A stretch of DNA of 64,000 nt from Caprimulgus europaeus (taxonomy: Eukaryota > Chordata > Aves > Caprimulgiformes > Caprimulgidae), in contig OU015530.1 in assembly GCA_907165065.1 (NCBI GenBank), forward strand, positions 47,353,465 through 47,417,464, read 5' to 3'. The notes beneath the pieces were generated by a model. The model ran no database searches, was not told the DNA's origin, and saw nothing but the letters and a program-made list of their open reading frames with translations. This document shows, piece after piece, positions 12,001-24,270 of the stretch. Each line of letters starts with the position of its first letter. The first letter of the stretch is position 1. Position numbers and translations under genes: made by a program.

Positions 12001-15000
12001 AAGATCCAATTTTTTGTTGGTTTTTTTTCCCCTGTGCTGATATTAGAAGGGTTTTCTTCACTTAAGTGTTCCTTTCTACACCAAGACTATGATAACTGCA
12101 GCAATAAGGAATGCTAAACTGCTGAGTAGACACAAATGTCTTTTCTGTTGCTAGAGGAACAAAGCTTGTTTCATATCCTTCTACTTAAAATGTTTTGCTT
12201 ATTTTGTGCCAGGCTGTGTACACTTGTTGCAAGAAAACAGCCATGGGAGGAGGTACTGATGCACTTGGTGGTTGGTCATATTCTTTTTACTTTCTGAAAC
12301 ACAAAGACTTTATTGCATCTTCTTGTCTCTGATTCTTCCAACAACAAAAATTGATAATCCTGTCCCTTGCAGTCACTGGTATTAATGAATGATCTTCTTT
12401 ACCTCAGAAACATCTCCCTTCTTAAACAGCACACAGCTGTGTGACCAGAACACTGACGTTTAAAACATGTTAATGTGGTATGGAGGGAAGCATAGTTTAA
12501 TACTAAACCACTAATGTCCGATTTTAATCTGATTTAGAGTACTGAATGTGATTAAAACTGATTATAAATGAGAAGTTTCTACTTCATTCAACTGACAATG
12601 TTTTAACCTCTACTATACAGAATTTGTACTTTTCAACCTTTCTTTGTTTTAAGTCTTAACAAAGGGCTTCCATAAACCACCTTGCACATGTTTGGTTGTG
12701 TAAATAAGAAAATAAATGATAAGTCTTCATTTGCCAAAAGAACCTTAGGTTCAGAGATTTCATTTGCTCATTTTACGTGTAGCCCATATATAAATGTATG
12801 TGACTTAATCTTCCTATTAATTTGCCCTTTATCATAGGAGAAAATAAAAGCCAAGGTTAAAAGAGATCAAACTGCCAGCTATTTTTAAGTGTTCATAAAT
12901 GGCTTAGAATCAGGTTGTCCTTTCTGTGCTAAGGGCCACAGAAAAGAGGACAACACATCTGGTTGTGGCTCCCTTGTTCCAAGGGCTGCCCTGTGCAGAA
13001 TGTGAGCTCGCTATACCTGTGTGGAAGATCAGAAAAGTAGAACAGAAGTCCATCTTGACTTTCTCTGTCATTTGTTTTCTTTGATAAGGACTATTAAAAG
13101 CCCAATGTCAAAGCACTGAATACTTCAGCTACAGATCATCAAAGATGACTTAACTACAATAAAGGAACTCTGAAGTCACTCAGACTCTTCATTTGCTCTT
13201 TAGTAAACAGCAGATACAACCAATTTTGCCCCCCATGAAATACATAATTTGTTAAAAGAAGGTAGCTCAAACTTCAGAATCTCAGCCTCTTTTGTTAGAG
13301 AAAGCATGAGATTTCTTTTGGGTTTTCTGCCATGTCCACTTTCAATAGTTAATCCTCTGACTTTATTCTCCATGTCATGACGGTTGTACTTTTGCATCTC
13401 TGCTATCTACTCTCAGCATTCCCAAAGCAAAATTCATGCTTTCATTTAGAATGAATTTTACGACGGATAATACATTTTGTACACTACAATTCAATGCTTT
13501 CATTTTTTTTTTTTCCTCAGAAATTTGTCTCTTGACCAGGATCCAGATTCTTCTGAAGGCTTGGATGCATCTGTTGATGTTTGTAAATTCTTTCATTAAC
13601 ATCATCATATAATCTTTGAAGTAAAAAGGGCAAAGCATCAGCAAAATAAAAGGAATCATCTGTTTTTCTGTATATGAGAATTAATGTCTGCATATATTCT
13701 ATAGTGCAATTTTAATATATGCAAAAGTGTACCAGAAGAATTTCCATGTTTGGAGACACAGCAGGTAAATCAAACATGTGAGCCAGCAGGTGCCTGCTAT
13801 GCCCGGAGGGTATAGTTTATAAAAATATCTCCAATAATGTTCTTAGATCCCTATAAAGGGCAGATTCTTTGTATCTATTGTCCCTCAGAAAGATTCACAT
13901 GCTCATACCTGCTGGAAGCTAAAGTCATCACCCATGGCTGACTACCTCCCTGGTACACTAAGTATCTGTTCAATTTTCAGTGCTTGAAAAGCAGGTGCTT
14001 CTCAAGCAAATAACTAGTACATCTGTTTAGAGGCAGATGAATCAATAAGACAGTGCCTTTTGGGCAGGTAACTATTCTGACCTGCTTGAAAAGGAGGTCA
14101 CTGTCAAGGGTGCCTTCAAGGCATACTCTGTTCAGCCAGCATGCACACCAGATTCCAAAGCTTGTGGCATGGCAGGTTTGTTTTAAAACGAGCTACTAGG
14201 CATGTAACTGGTCTCAGGACTGCAGGGTGGAAACTTGTTTAGGCAACCAGACAAGTCAGTCTGTCTTAAAGGTCACATAGTCTCTATAATAACAAAGACC
14301 TCATCACCAGGCTAGATAATTCCTTTCCATTTTTCTCTCTTATTTGTCTGCTTTACCCTTTCTTCTCCCTGCTTCACAATCTTTTCCCCACAGTGAATCA
14401 CAGCCTCAGCTTAGATAATATAAAATATATACCCTATATTCTATAGTCTAAATCTACTCTTTCTTCAGTGTACTGTGCAGAACAGGTTCAAGGCCCAGTG
14501 TCACTGCGAAAATCTCCAAACTGATTGCTCAGTGCTGGGAATCTCTGCCACCAGGGTCTGCAGCAGAGGAGCAGAGCACAGTAAAGCTCAAGACATTTCT
14601 CTCTCTCCTCCATGAAGTTAAGTGGTATGTCTGGAGACAGCAGGTTGAGAGAGCAGTATATAAATTGTCCCTGTAACTCTGTAGGACTCCCTTATCTCTG
14701 ACTTGAAGCCTGTATTTTCTCACTAAAATATCATAAGTAGAACATAGGAATTGGAGTAAAAGATGTGTTACAATTTACTCTTGGCAAAGACAGGGCAAAG
14801 CATAAGGTATGACATGATCATCCTTGGCAGATGGTGAGCCAACACTTTTACTTTGGAGAATTAGTAATTATACCGCATTAAACTAGATCTTCCTGTGAAA
14901 GAGTCACCATGTCTGTACCCAGTGAAATGCAAAGCCAAAACCTGTACACCCACATTCAAAAGTTCAGAGTAATTTAGAACACCATATTTTTGTTACTTTA

Positions 15001-17500
15001 TGATGTATGTAGTCTGATGCCTTTTATTCACTCCCAGCTAACAATGAAGAGTGACTGCCCCTCTAATTCTATTCTCATTGTTTATAGAATAGACCAACAG
15101 AAGATTTAATACATCCTAATTGCTTTCTATGTCCATTGAGACACACAGTATGTTATCACTATTTTTATATCTACATAATATTTTCTAAAGAACTCCCACT
15201 AAAATTTAATACCTAAAATTTCAAATAATTTACTACCTTGTATTTGATGTGGCAAAAATATTTGACAACTGAAAACTGGAAAATGTTGGTTTTGAGAAAC
15301 GATGGAAATTTTGAAATGGAAATCAAATAAAAAGGTCATTTTCACATAGTAACAAAGAAAAACATTCTAAACCATTTTTTCATCTAAAACTGAATACATT
15401 TACATTTAAACATGTAGATGAAAGACAGTATTCCAAAATTATTTCTGTTAAAAGTTTAAAATTTCTCAATCTCCAATTTTGAGTTGAAAGTTTGTTCATA
15501 GAAACTAAAGGGAGAGAAAAGTGAAATGGCAAACTTTGGATAACAATCAAGAACAGAAAATCCTTTCCTTTGGCAGCTCTTGTTTACTTTTTCCAGATTT
15601 CTTCCATGGGTTGCCATAGTTACCATTCAACAGAGGAAGTTACTCGAAAGGCAGGTGAGCAGCATGTTGTTCTGTCTGCTCTTCATGTAATGCTACGTCT
15701 CCTCTGTTGTTATCAAGCCATCTTCAAGTTCTTGGCTCTGCTCCCAGTACTGTGCCAGCTTACCTAACTGGTAGGCCAAAACTGGTTGTGTCTTAGATGT
15801 TTCTCCATGACAGGTTTATTTTGATAAACTGATGCTTCACAAATAAAACACTATTGCAAGATATTGGATAGACTTGCATACGCAGAAAGGTTGGTACCAA
15901 AGCATGTCTGTCTACTGTGTCATTGTTGTGGGTTGTTTACTGTTTTCTCTGATGCTTTCAGTCACTCTCCCTCCAAATATTGTCCTGAATATGAACACAT
16001 TTTTCTCTTGCAATAGGTTATAGAGGTTCATAAAGACCAGTAACTCAAAATTTTTGTGGCATACTGATTTGGAAATGTTAAAATTAACATTGTCCAACTG
16101 GAAATAATTTGGACTGATAATGACATGATTTTATCATGTTTGTTTATTTTATAGCCAAGGCATTTGATTTATTTTAAAGTTCAGTCTTTCCATATCGAAG
16201 AAGCTACATATGTATTTATTTTCATCTTTATTTACCTCCAGAAGCTACTAAATAGAAGATGTGTATTACACAGTCAATAGGAAGGGTATCCAATGAGCTG
16301 CTCAGCAGAGAACTTCCTAACACATTTTCATTTAATTTATGTCACGAAATTCATTTAAATACATTTAAATAAAATTCTGATACAATTTTAACTCAGCAAT
16401 CTTGTGATTTTGTTCAGACACATTGTGGTATATCACATGCCATTTGTCAGAAGCAGTTTGGAACTTTAAAAGCAAAACACTGCACATGCCACTTTTTGAC
16501 CTCAGCTGTGAAAACCCTGTATATAATTCTCCTACATGCTTGTATTCTGCATGACTGGATTAATGAATACAAGAATAATAGGCCTCCAAGGTGATTTACA
16601 TGCAATGATTAAATGTCAGAAATGAAATGCAGTCGGTTCTATTGCTACAGACACTGAGTACAAAGAAGAGGAAGTCGTAGGCATTGGTTAAACAAGTTAT
16701 TTATAAGTTATTTTTAGCATATAATTACATTTTCTTGTTTTGCCAAAAGGATACTCGAATAATTTAAAAAAATGAAAGTTATACATAAAGTTATTTAATT
16801 TTGCAGTTGCAAGATATATTATTAGTTATTTTACTCTATGCTAATATGTACAGTACAGTAAAGTTGGGGAAAACACTAATTTTTGCATCATAAGAGAATT
16901 CAAAATGTTTGTGGGATAGTAAGTGACTGATATCAGAGGAAATAAAATTAAAATCTTGTCTTGGTTTAACTTAATAAAGAGACTGTAAAAGTGGATTAGA
17001 CATTTACCTTTTCAAAATGTTTCAAAAATGTTATTATGACATGGAGAGAGATTGTTCAATTAAATCTCAATGAAAAAGTTAATTTTCTGTCATTACCACT
17101 ATACATTAAATATCCATCCTAACTATGATGACAAAGCACCTAATAGTGAAATCTCCCAGGAGACTAAATAACCCATGAGTGACAAAACTCCCTTCACAAC
17201 AAATAAAAAGAATTATTAGTGACCCAAAATGTCAAAACTACTGCATGTTTCGATAAGGTACTGCTTCCAAGTTTCATCCCCAACCTATGCACAATACATT
17301 ATATGTTATATTATTCACATGGTGTGTTAAACACAGGTTAAGTAGGTCTGTGCTATTACAGTCAGAAAAAAACCTACTTGACTAGTGATAGCAATTAAAA
17401 ATTATGGGATGCTATTTTGTTTATGTGAATCATTTATGCAAATTTAAAATGATGATTGATTTAAGTATATCTGAAAGGATTAAGCTTTAGAATTCATATG

Positions 17501-17514
17501 TATATATATATATA
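17501..17514. repeat. Short (TA)n microsatellite
   Basis: Seven TA units, followed by further AT-alternating sequence to about 17526. Confidence 0.85.
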
Positions 17515-20500
17515 ATAGATATATAAATACTACTTACATTTTTCCCTAGTTGGTACAATTTAGGATGTACTGACTTAGCAAGGTATTTTTACCATCTTTC
17601 CATCCTGAGTAAACCAGAGACTGAGATTCTTCCTGTTACTACAACTACATTATTTTGATCAAAGACTGAAAGAAGATATATCACATCACAGATAATAATA
17701 AAGAATACTGAATAGCTAAGACATTCAGGGAATTGAGATAGGTAAGTAACAGGTATAGAAGGGGACTCATATCTGATATCTCTGAACCAGCAAAGAAACA
17801 GGTGCTAAAAATCTAAGTGTGCTTGTAGGCAGGAAAAATAGCATATCTACTCTGAAAAGATTAATTCAACCAGGATTTAAGATTGAGGCAGCAGATGTGC
17901 ACATTTGAAAAAAGGAATGTACACAAAACATCATTGAAAATGCAAACAACAACAACAAAACCCTTAAGGCTTTATTGTTAAGTATTTCTGTATTGTTAAA
18001 GATTTGTTCTCCAGCTTGATAGCTGATTAATAAAGTCCTTCAACAACTTATTATATGGATGTATATATACACAACTACACATTATAACAGTACTTCAACC
18101 CTTTATGTGGGGGCTGAAAAACATTCTCTTGTATCAGTATTGCACATATTATTCATGACTCACTTCAGAAATAATTCTTTCTTATGTTCTTTTCCAGCTC
18201 CTGATGTTTCTGAATGATTTTTCTGTTGTTTACTGTGGTGATGAATGCCAATAAGAACATTAGACTGGATGGTTGCATCTCCTGTAATATCTGTTCTTTA
18301 CCTTCTTCAGGGTCAGGAAGGGGCCATGATCCCCAGTTATGAGACAATACTTGGATGGAGAAGGAAGCATTATGAAATCAGACATTTATTTTTAGTGTCA
18401 TAAAAATTATTTGGGGGGATGGTGGGAAAAAAGACAGATGGCTTATAAAGACATCAAATAGTTAATTTCCAGTTGTTCAGAAAAGAAAGAGGCTCCCTGA
18501 GGCTTGTACTGCATCTTGGTATTTATTGAACTTCAAGCTACAACCAACGTGCTGGTTAATAACAATTCATCCAGCTGTCAATCTTTTTGACCAATGTCAT
18601 CAATATTTCACATAGCCAAATAACAACAATTAAGAACCAGGACTGGAAGAAGCACTCAGGGCAAAAGAGTTTCTAGCACTGTAATGAAGTTGATGATGTA
18701 GGACAGACATTTCCAATGGGCATTCAGAGAAAGAATTTCCTGTGATTTTCTTTTCAAAACAGTGTGAATCAGTGTTCTTTGCTGCACACTCAAAATGTTC
18801 ACTCACTGGACAGTGTTCATAATCTTAATTCCCAAAACTCAAATAAGTATATTTTTTTGAATGCACATTAGTTAGGTAAACCAGAATTTTAACCTGAAAG
18901 CAATGCCTAGATTTTCCTAAGGAGTATATTTTTTCAACTGTTTTTTCAACAGTTCTATTTCCAATCGTAAATGTAATGATAAGAATAAAAACTTTTTAAT
19001 GGTAACCAACAATGTCTGAAAAACCAGGACAAGTACAAAGGAAAAAAGGAGCTATGTTCCTCCCATATTAGATGATTGAAGTTTTATTTTAAGGTTTTAA
19101 TTTAATCATATTCAAATCCAGATACTTAAAATATTTATCTAAGCGTTCTTAAAAGGATATATTTAAAGGATATTTATTTTTATGTATGTTCTAACTCTAG
19201 GTAGATAAGACTACACTCATAATTAAACCTACCCACTACTAGTAAGCATCAGAAATTTTGCTTTAAAGTTATACAAGGCTACCAAGATTTTAAAAATCTG
19301 TTAGTTTACATGTTTCTTGAAGCCCACTCTTAACATCTCTTAAATGTCTCCTATGTCCAACACACATTTCTGTATCTCTCCTGAGCTGTAATTTGAAGTT
19401 ACAAAAATGTCCACATAAGGTTGAAATAGTATCTATATCTGTTTTAGTATTTATTTCTTTTGTAGAGAGCTCCAGCACAGTTTTTTAGCTTAGATGCCAT
19501 TGAAGGAAAATAAGTTTAAAGACTCAGAGTAAATGTCAAAGTCCATACCAGTAGATAACTTAAACAAATTCAGAGCTCAAACAACTTTGTCACTTCTTTG
19601 TGCTTTTAAGGGTATAATATAGATCCCTGTGTCATACAGGCTTATAGTCTATTCTGCAATAGCTTTATTACATCACCCAAGGACTCATAATCTTTTGACC
19701 TATGGAAGAAAAAGGAATAGTTTTAATAAAATTGAGTTAATTAGAACACAGGAGAATATACATATATTACTAAGCCAAAAAGAACAACAACAAAGAAACA
19801 AATAAAAACCATCAGAAGAATTATTAAGAACTCCACAAGTACCATGTAATGAAAATAAGTGAAAAATAAGAGGGATAATTTAAAGATATAGACTTGCATG
19901 ACCATTACTCTTTAAATTGAAAAAAATACAGGTATCACTGTATTTTAGATCAATTTTTAAATGGATTGAAGATGTATGCTACCTACAAACAAAAAAGTTA
20001 CTACAAACCTGAAGAGCCTTTATAGATCCCTGACAGAAAATCTGTAACTGAGACAGGGGTAATAGGTATCTATCCTGTAAGGAACACTTTGATAGTATTG
20101 GTAGTGTAGCAGTAGTACTGATAGTTGTAATCAAAATGTTTATATGTATTGCACTTAAGTATTATGTGAGTGTTTACAAACATGTCAAATAGGTCAGAGT
20201 TGTAAATGGAAAACCAACAGTAGGAGATATGAATGTGGATTTACAAGATTTCCAGTAGGATTGGGGGTTCTGTGTTTTACATATTACAGATGTTAGTTTT
20301 ACTCTTAAGTTTATTACCCTTTTAATTATTTTTCAGTTTCTACTAGTGTGGAATAAAATAAAAAAATACTTAAAAAAAAAGATTACTTATATAAGAAAGA
20401 TCTGCCAAATAAGTCTTTTTTTGCGGTAATAGGCATGTTCCTTTCCTAAGTGTATACAAAGACCTCATCTGGGACCTGGGATGTACTTGTTAGTCTAACA

Positions 20501-21494
20501 CTACAAACATATGCAAGATACCTGTAACTGTACATGAGAGAGAGACATTGGTCACAGAAGTCTATCTTGAACTGGTTGGTTTAAAGTAATGGGTCATTCT
20601 TACAATGTCAAGAATTGCTTATTCTTCAAGGGACAATACTTTATTCCTATTTCTCTTGCTGCCAATCTGTAGTTATTTCATTAAAGCTGTTGATGTTTTT
20701 GTCCTCTCCATGGTTACCAGTCTTCTTTGTTCCTCCTACATATGTGTCTTGCTGACTTAAATATTAGACTACTTTGCTCTTATACTCTTATCACAACTCT
20801 ATGGAAGTTTTCAGTGGTAGGACTGAAAGTCGGTGTTTGCTTGGGTTTTTCCACTTCTAAAATTTAATTCAACATGTAGAATAGGGAATTATGAAATATT
20901 CAGTTTTTTGAAAGGGACAATACAAATTATATCACTGAAGAAAAATGGGGTTTTTTTTCTCCTGATTTAATTTTTTGTGTCTGAATAATATGCTGTGAAC
21001 CTGATCTGTCTTGAGAACAGAGCATACATACAGATAGAGAGGTATAACGTGCAGAAGTCTGTAATTCTCATCAACAATTCTTGCATTTTCAGAAAAACCT
21101 GAAACAAAGTGTGTTTTTTGTGGACAGGGGAGAGGAGGGACAGCTTTTTCTTCTCGTGGAAAATTCTTTTAACTTATGCTTTCCTGATGACATTTTCAAT
21201 GTAAAGTAAATCTGCAGGTATGACTGTTTCAAGTCTTTAGGCAAAGAGGGAAAATAGCAAATAATTATATGAAGTAGAGAATTATCCCACTTATGCATCT
21301 CCTACCTAAAAGTAAATCTCACTATTAAAATTCAGCATGGAAATTGGATACTCAGCTATGAAGCTTTAAGGAGTTGAGTTGGGTTTTAGAGATGTCTTCT
21401 GTTAAACAAGATAGCTGGGATGGAGCAGAAAGTGAAGCAAAAAGTGTTGCATTCAAGTATGCAATTCTTACTTTTTGATCTGTTTCCAAGGTTT

Positions 21495-21499
21495 GCATA
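21495..21499. repeat. Left target-site duplication of minus-strand LTR (GCATA)
   Basis: GCATA directly abuts the LTR and is repeated exactly at 22100-22104. Confidence 0.88.
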
Positions 21500-22099
21500 T
21501 ATTGGGGTTTAACCCTGGCCAGCAGCTCAGCCTTACACAGTCATTCATTCACTCTCTGCCAGAAGGATCAGGGAGAAAATCACAAGGGTAAAAGTGAGAA
21601 AACTCATGGGTTGAGCTAAAGACAGTTTAACTGGTAAATCAAAAGCTGCACACAAGCAGAAAAAAAAATAAAAATAAAAAAAAATTAATAATTCAGTACT
21701 TCCATCAGCTGTCAGGTGTTTATCCATCTCCAGGAAAGCAGGGCTCCATCACACATAATGGAGACTTGGGAAGACAAATGCCATCACTCTGAACTCCACT
21801 TCCTTCTTCTTCCCTCAGCCTTTATTGCTGAGCACAATGTCATATGGTGTGGAATATCCCTTTGTTCAGTTGTCAACAGCTGTTCCAACTATGTCCCCTC
21901 CCAACTTCTTGTGCATCTCCAGCCTCCTCACTGTCTGGGCAACATGAGAAGCAAAGAAGACCTTGACACTGTGTAAGCACTGCTCCACAGTAGCTAAAAT
22001 ATCAGTCTATTATTAGCACTGTTTTGGTCACAAATCCAAACCAAAACCCTATGGGCTGCTACAAAGAAAATGAGCTCTATCCTAGTCAAAACTGGAACA
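21500..22099 (-). mobile_element. Solo LTR of an avian endogenous retrovirus, minus strand
   Basis: This is a 600-bp LTR flanked by perfect GCATA duplications. Read on the minus strand it starts TGTTCCAGTTTTGACTAGG, contains a GGGATATTCCACACCATATG block in U3, an ACTGTCTTTAGCTCAACC block downstream of a TTAAA signal, and ends GGGTTAAACCCCAATA, where the terminal CA has decayed to TA. These blocks match my memory of a common avian LTR and are shared in part with the LTRs at 37558-38164 and 45204-45882. In the expected TATA-box position there is an AATAAAG-like sequence, suggesting decay of the promoter. An internal A/T-rich stretch at 21660-21689 has expanded. No gag, pol or env sequence accompanies it. 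Confidence 0.85.
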
Positions 22100-22104
22100 G
22101 CATA
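22100..22104. repeat. Right target-site duplication of minus-strand LTR (GCATA)
   Basis: Exact copy of 21495-21499, immediately after the LTR end. Confidence 0.88.
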
Positions 22105-24234
22105 GAAACATTTACTGGTTATGAAAGTGAGGGTCTTAATTGTTGAAGAAGTTTCTCTACTCTCCCATCTTTCAAATTTGAACTACAAAGAAGGAGGCTA
22201 TCATTACTTTTCAGCTGTATTTGTGTTACTGTATGTGGATATTGTGTTAAACATCCAGTTAATAAATACCTGTGAGCTGATTCTATCTCTCAGGAAAGTA
22301 AAACATTAAAAAAAGGTATTAGGTGCCCCAGCATGATCCTTGATAGTGAATCTCCATGTTCATTTTGAAATTAATTAAGACAATCTAATGTGACTGAGGA
22401 CAGATAAGTTCCAAATTTATAACACTGGATGTTGTAGCTTTTATTGAACAAGCAAATAGAGAAAAAGCATGAACACATGTGGTAGGCTAGCAGGCAGTTT
22501 AAGCTACAAAGAAAAGCTCTTTCACAAATAACACTATGAACATTTTGATGTGTGCTATTTGTATTTCCTCTTTGTCCAAATGAAAAACCAACATTTCAGG
22601 ATTTCTTTTGGACTACCTTGCTTAAAGAAAAGACATTGCATGGCACATTAAACTGAACTGTTGGTGCGTTGGGTCAGCAAAATATATGATTTCCTCTCTG
22701 GTGTTGTAGTCTAAAATCTAAAACTTACCAATTAGCACTCTGTAGAATATGTAGGCTAATCTAGAAGATTAAGGAAATTTATCTGCCCACACAGATCTGC
22801 AATACAATAGAAATTACATCTTATCTTCTCATTGTGTAGGAACCAGAGCTAGAGGAATTACAAATTTGTAAACTATGACAACAGTAGGCTAATCTATAAA
22901 AACTAAGATGATAATTTCTGCAAGAATAACGGAAAATAAAAACATTTAGGATTTCCCCAATCTAAGGAATCGAGTGTAGTATATTTTAGAGGAACATAGC
23001 TTTTTAATCCATTTACATTTTACCTGATTTTCCCAAGCTATTTTCTGATCAGCATGCAATTTTATTCTCCTTGAAAAGTTTAGAAAACAGACACTAGTTA
23101 TTCAGATTTTCAAGGGCTCAACTTTTCTATAATTAAGATCTGAAGTTGCTGTCACTGAAATGATACTACCTTTAGCAGGAACTTGATTACATCAGGAATG
23201 ACCTAATTTTGTTCAAATGACTTTTATTTTTTTTCAGTTTGTTTGCGGTAGCATGAAGAAATCTTTAACTGACAGATATTAGTTCTCTGCATTTCACAAT
23301 CATGTCAGGACTCATCTCAGTAGTGCTGAAAAAGTGAGCAAAGTAGTTCTTATAAATAAAAATAAAGACACAGACTGTTTTTCCAGCATGCAATTTGCAA
23401 AATAATAGCCCCAGGTTACAGAAACATAGTGAGACTGGCAGACTGTACAGCAGACTGTACAGTACAGTAAAATGTCTCTAATTAAGAAAACAACTGAAAG
23501 GTACAAGGTCAAGTGCAGAAGAACCTTTTGTCTCTTCCCAGTCACTAGACTTAAAATGAATCAGCTCTGAGCCACAAGCTCCACTCTTCACTGCTAAGTT
23601 TGTGTGTCTAAGGAGGATCCCAACCATCTGAAATCACTGGTTTATGTCCCATCAGCATCAACATGCCTGAGATTTCATTTGTGCATTATGAGTTGGTCTC
23701 TAGGTTTGCATAATGCATGCAGGAATGAAAAATTCTCTGCCTTTTCAAAGTGTTTAACTTACCTTGAGCAAGGTCATTACATGTATTAACTTGTGTGGTT
23801 CAGTATTCCCAGAGAAAGGTTCTGTTAGGTATTCATCTGTCAAATTAATGATTCTTGCAGCACAGTGTGGATGCATCCTCTTGTGACCAAGAAGCTACCC
23901 ATATCAACAAAGATATCTTTACCAAATCTGTTTAGACATAACAAAGATCTCAAATTGCTTTGAATAATTGTTGTTATTTTGACAGAATTTTTGAATGACA
24001 TAGATGTATTCCTATGCTCAGTTTTTCAGGTCTATTTGACACACATTTTCAAGTAACAGATTCAGATAAAAGGATTCTATAACATTTAGGTTACCAAAGT
24101 TTTCTTGCACTTTTCTTCACATATTTTGTGTTATTTTCTCCCATGCCTTCCTGTTCCTTTGTCAGATCTACCACCTGGATCTGGACAGCTTGTTACAGGT
24201 GAAGAATTATCTGAAACCTTGATAGTATGTAGAA

Positions 24235-24270
24235 TTTATTTATTTATTTATTTGTTTGTTTGTTTGTTTA
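24235..24270. repeat. Compound tetranucleotide microsatellite (TTTA)n(TTTG)n
   Basis: About four to five TTTA units pass directly into about four TTTG units, read directly. A single transition fixed in one unit and then copied by slippage would explain the compound form. Confidence 0.85.

Larger units (their letters stand above)
2752..21494. other. Long AT-rich non-coding stretch, no gene recognised
   Basis: No recognised gene, LTR or CR1 copy is visible in these roughly 18.7 kb. Landmarks are a 24-A run at 6069-6092, a TA dinucleotide run at 17501-17514, a bulged 15-bp hairpin at 12914-12954, and several splice-flanked segments (minus 4541-4626, plus 5338-5474, minus 7009-7074, plus 8012-8102) treated separately. 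The open frames here are mostly under 100 codons and unrecognised. Very old repeats may be present but cannot be recognised by eye. Confidence 0.55.
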
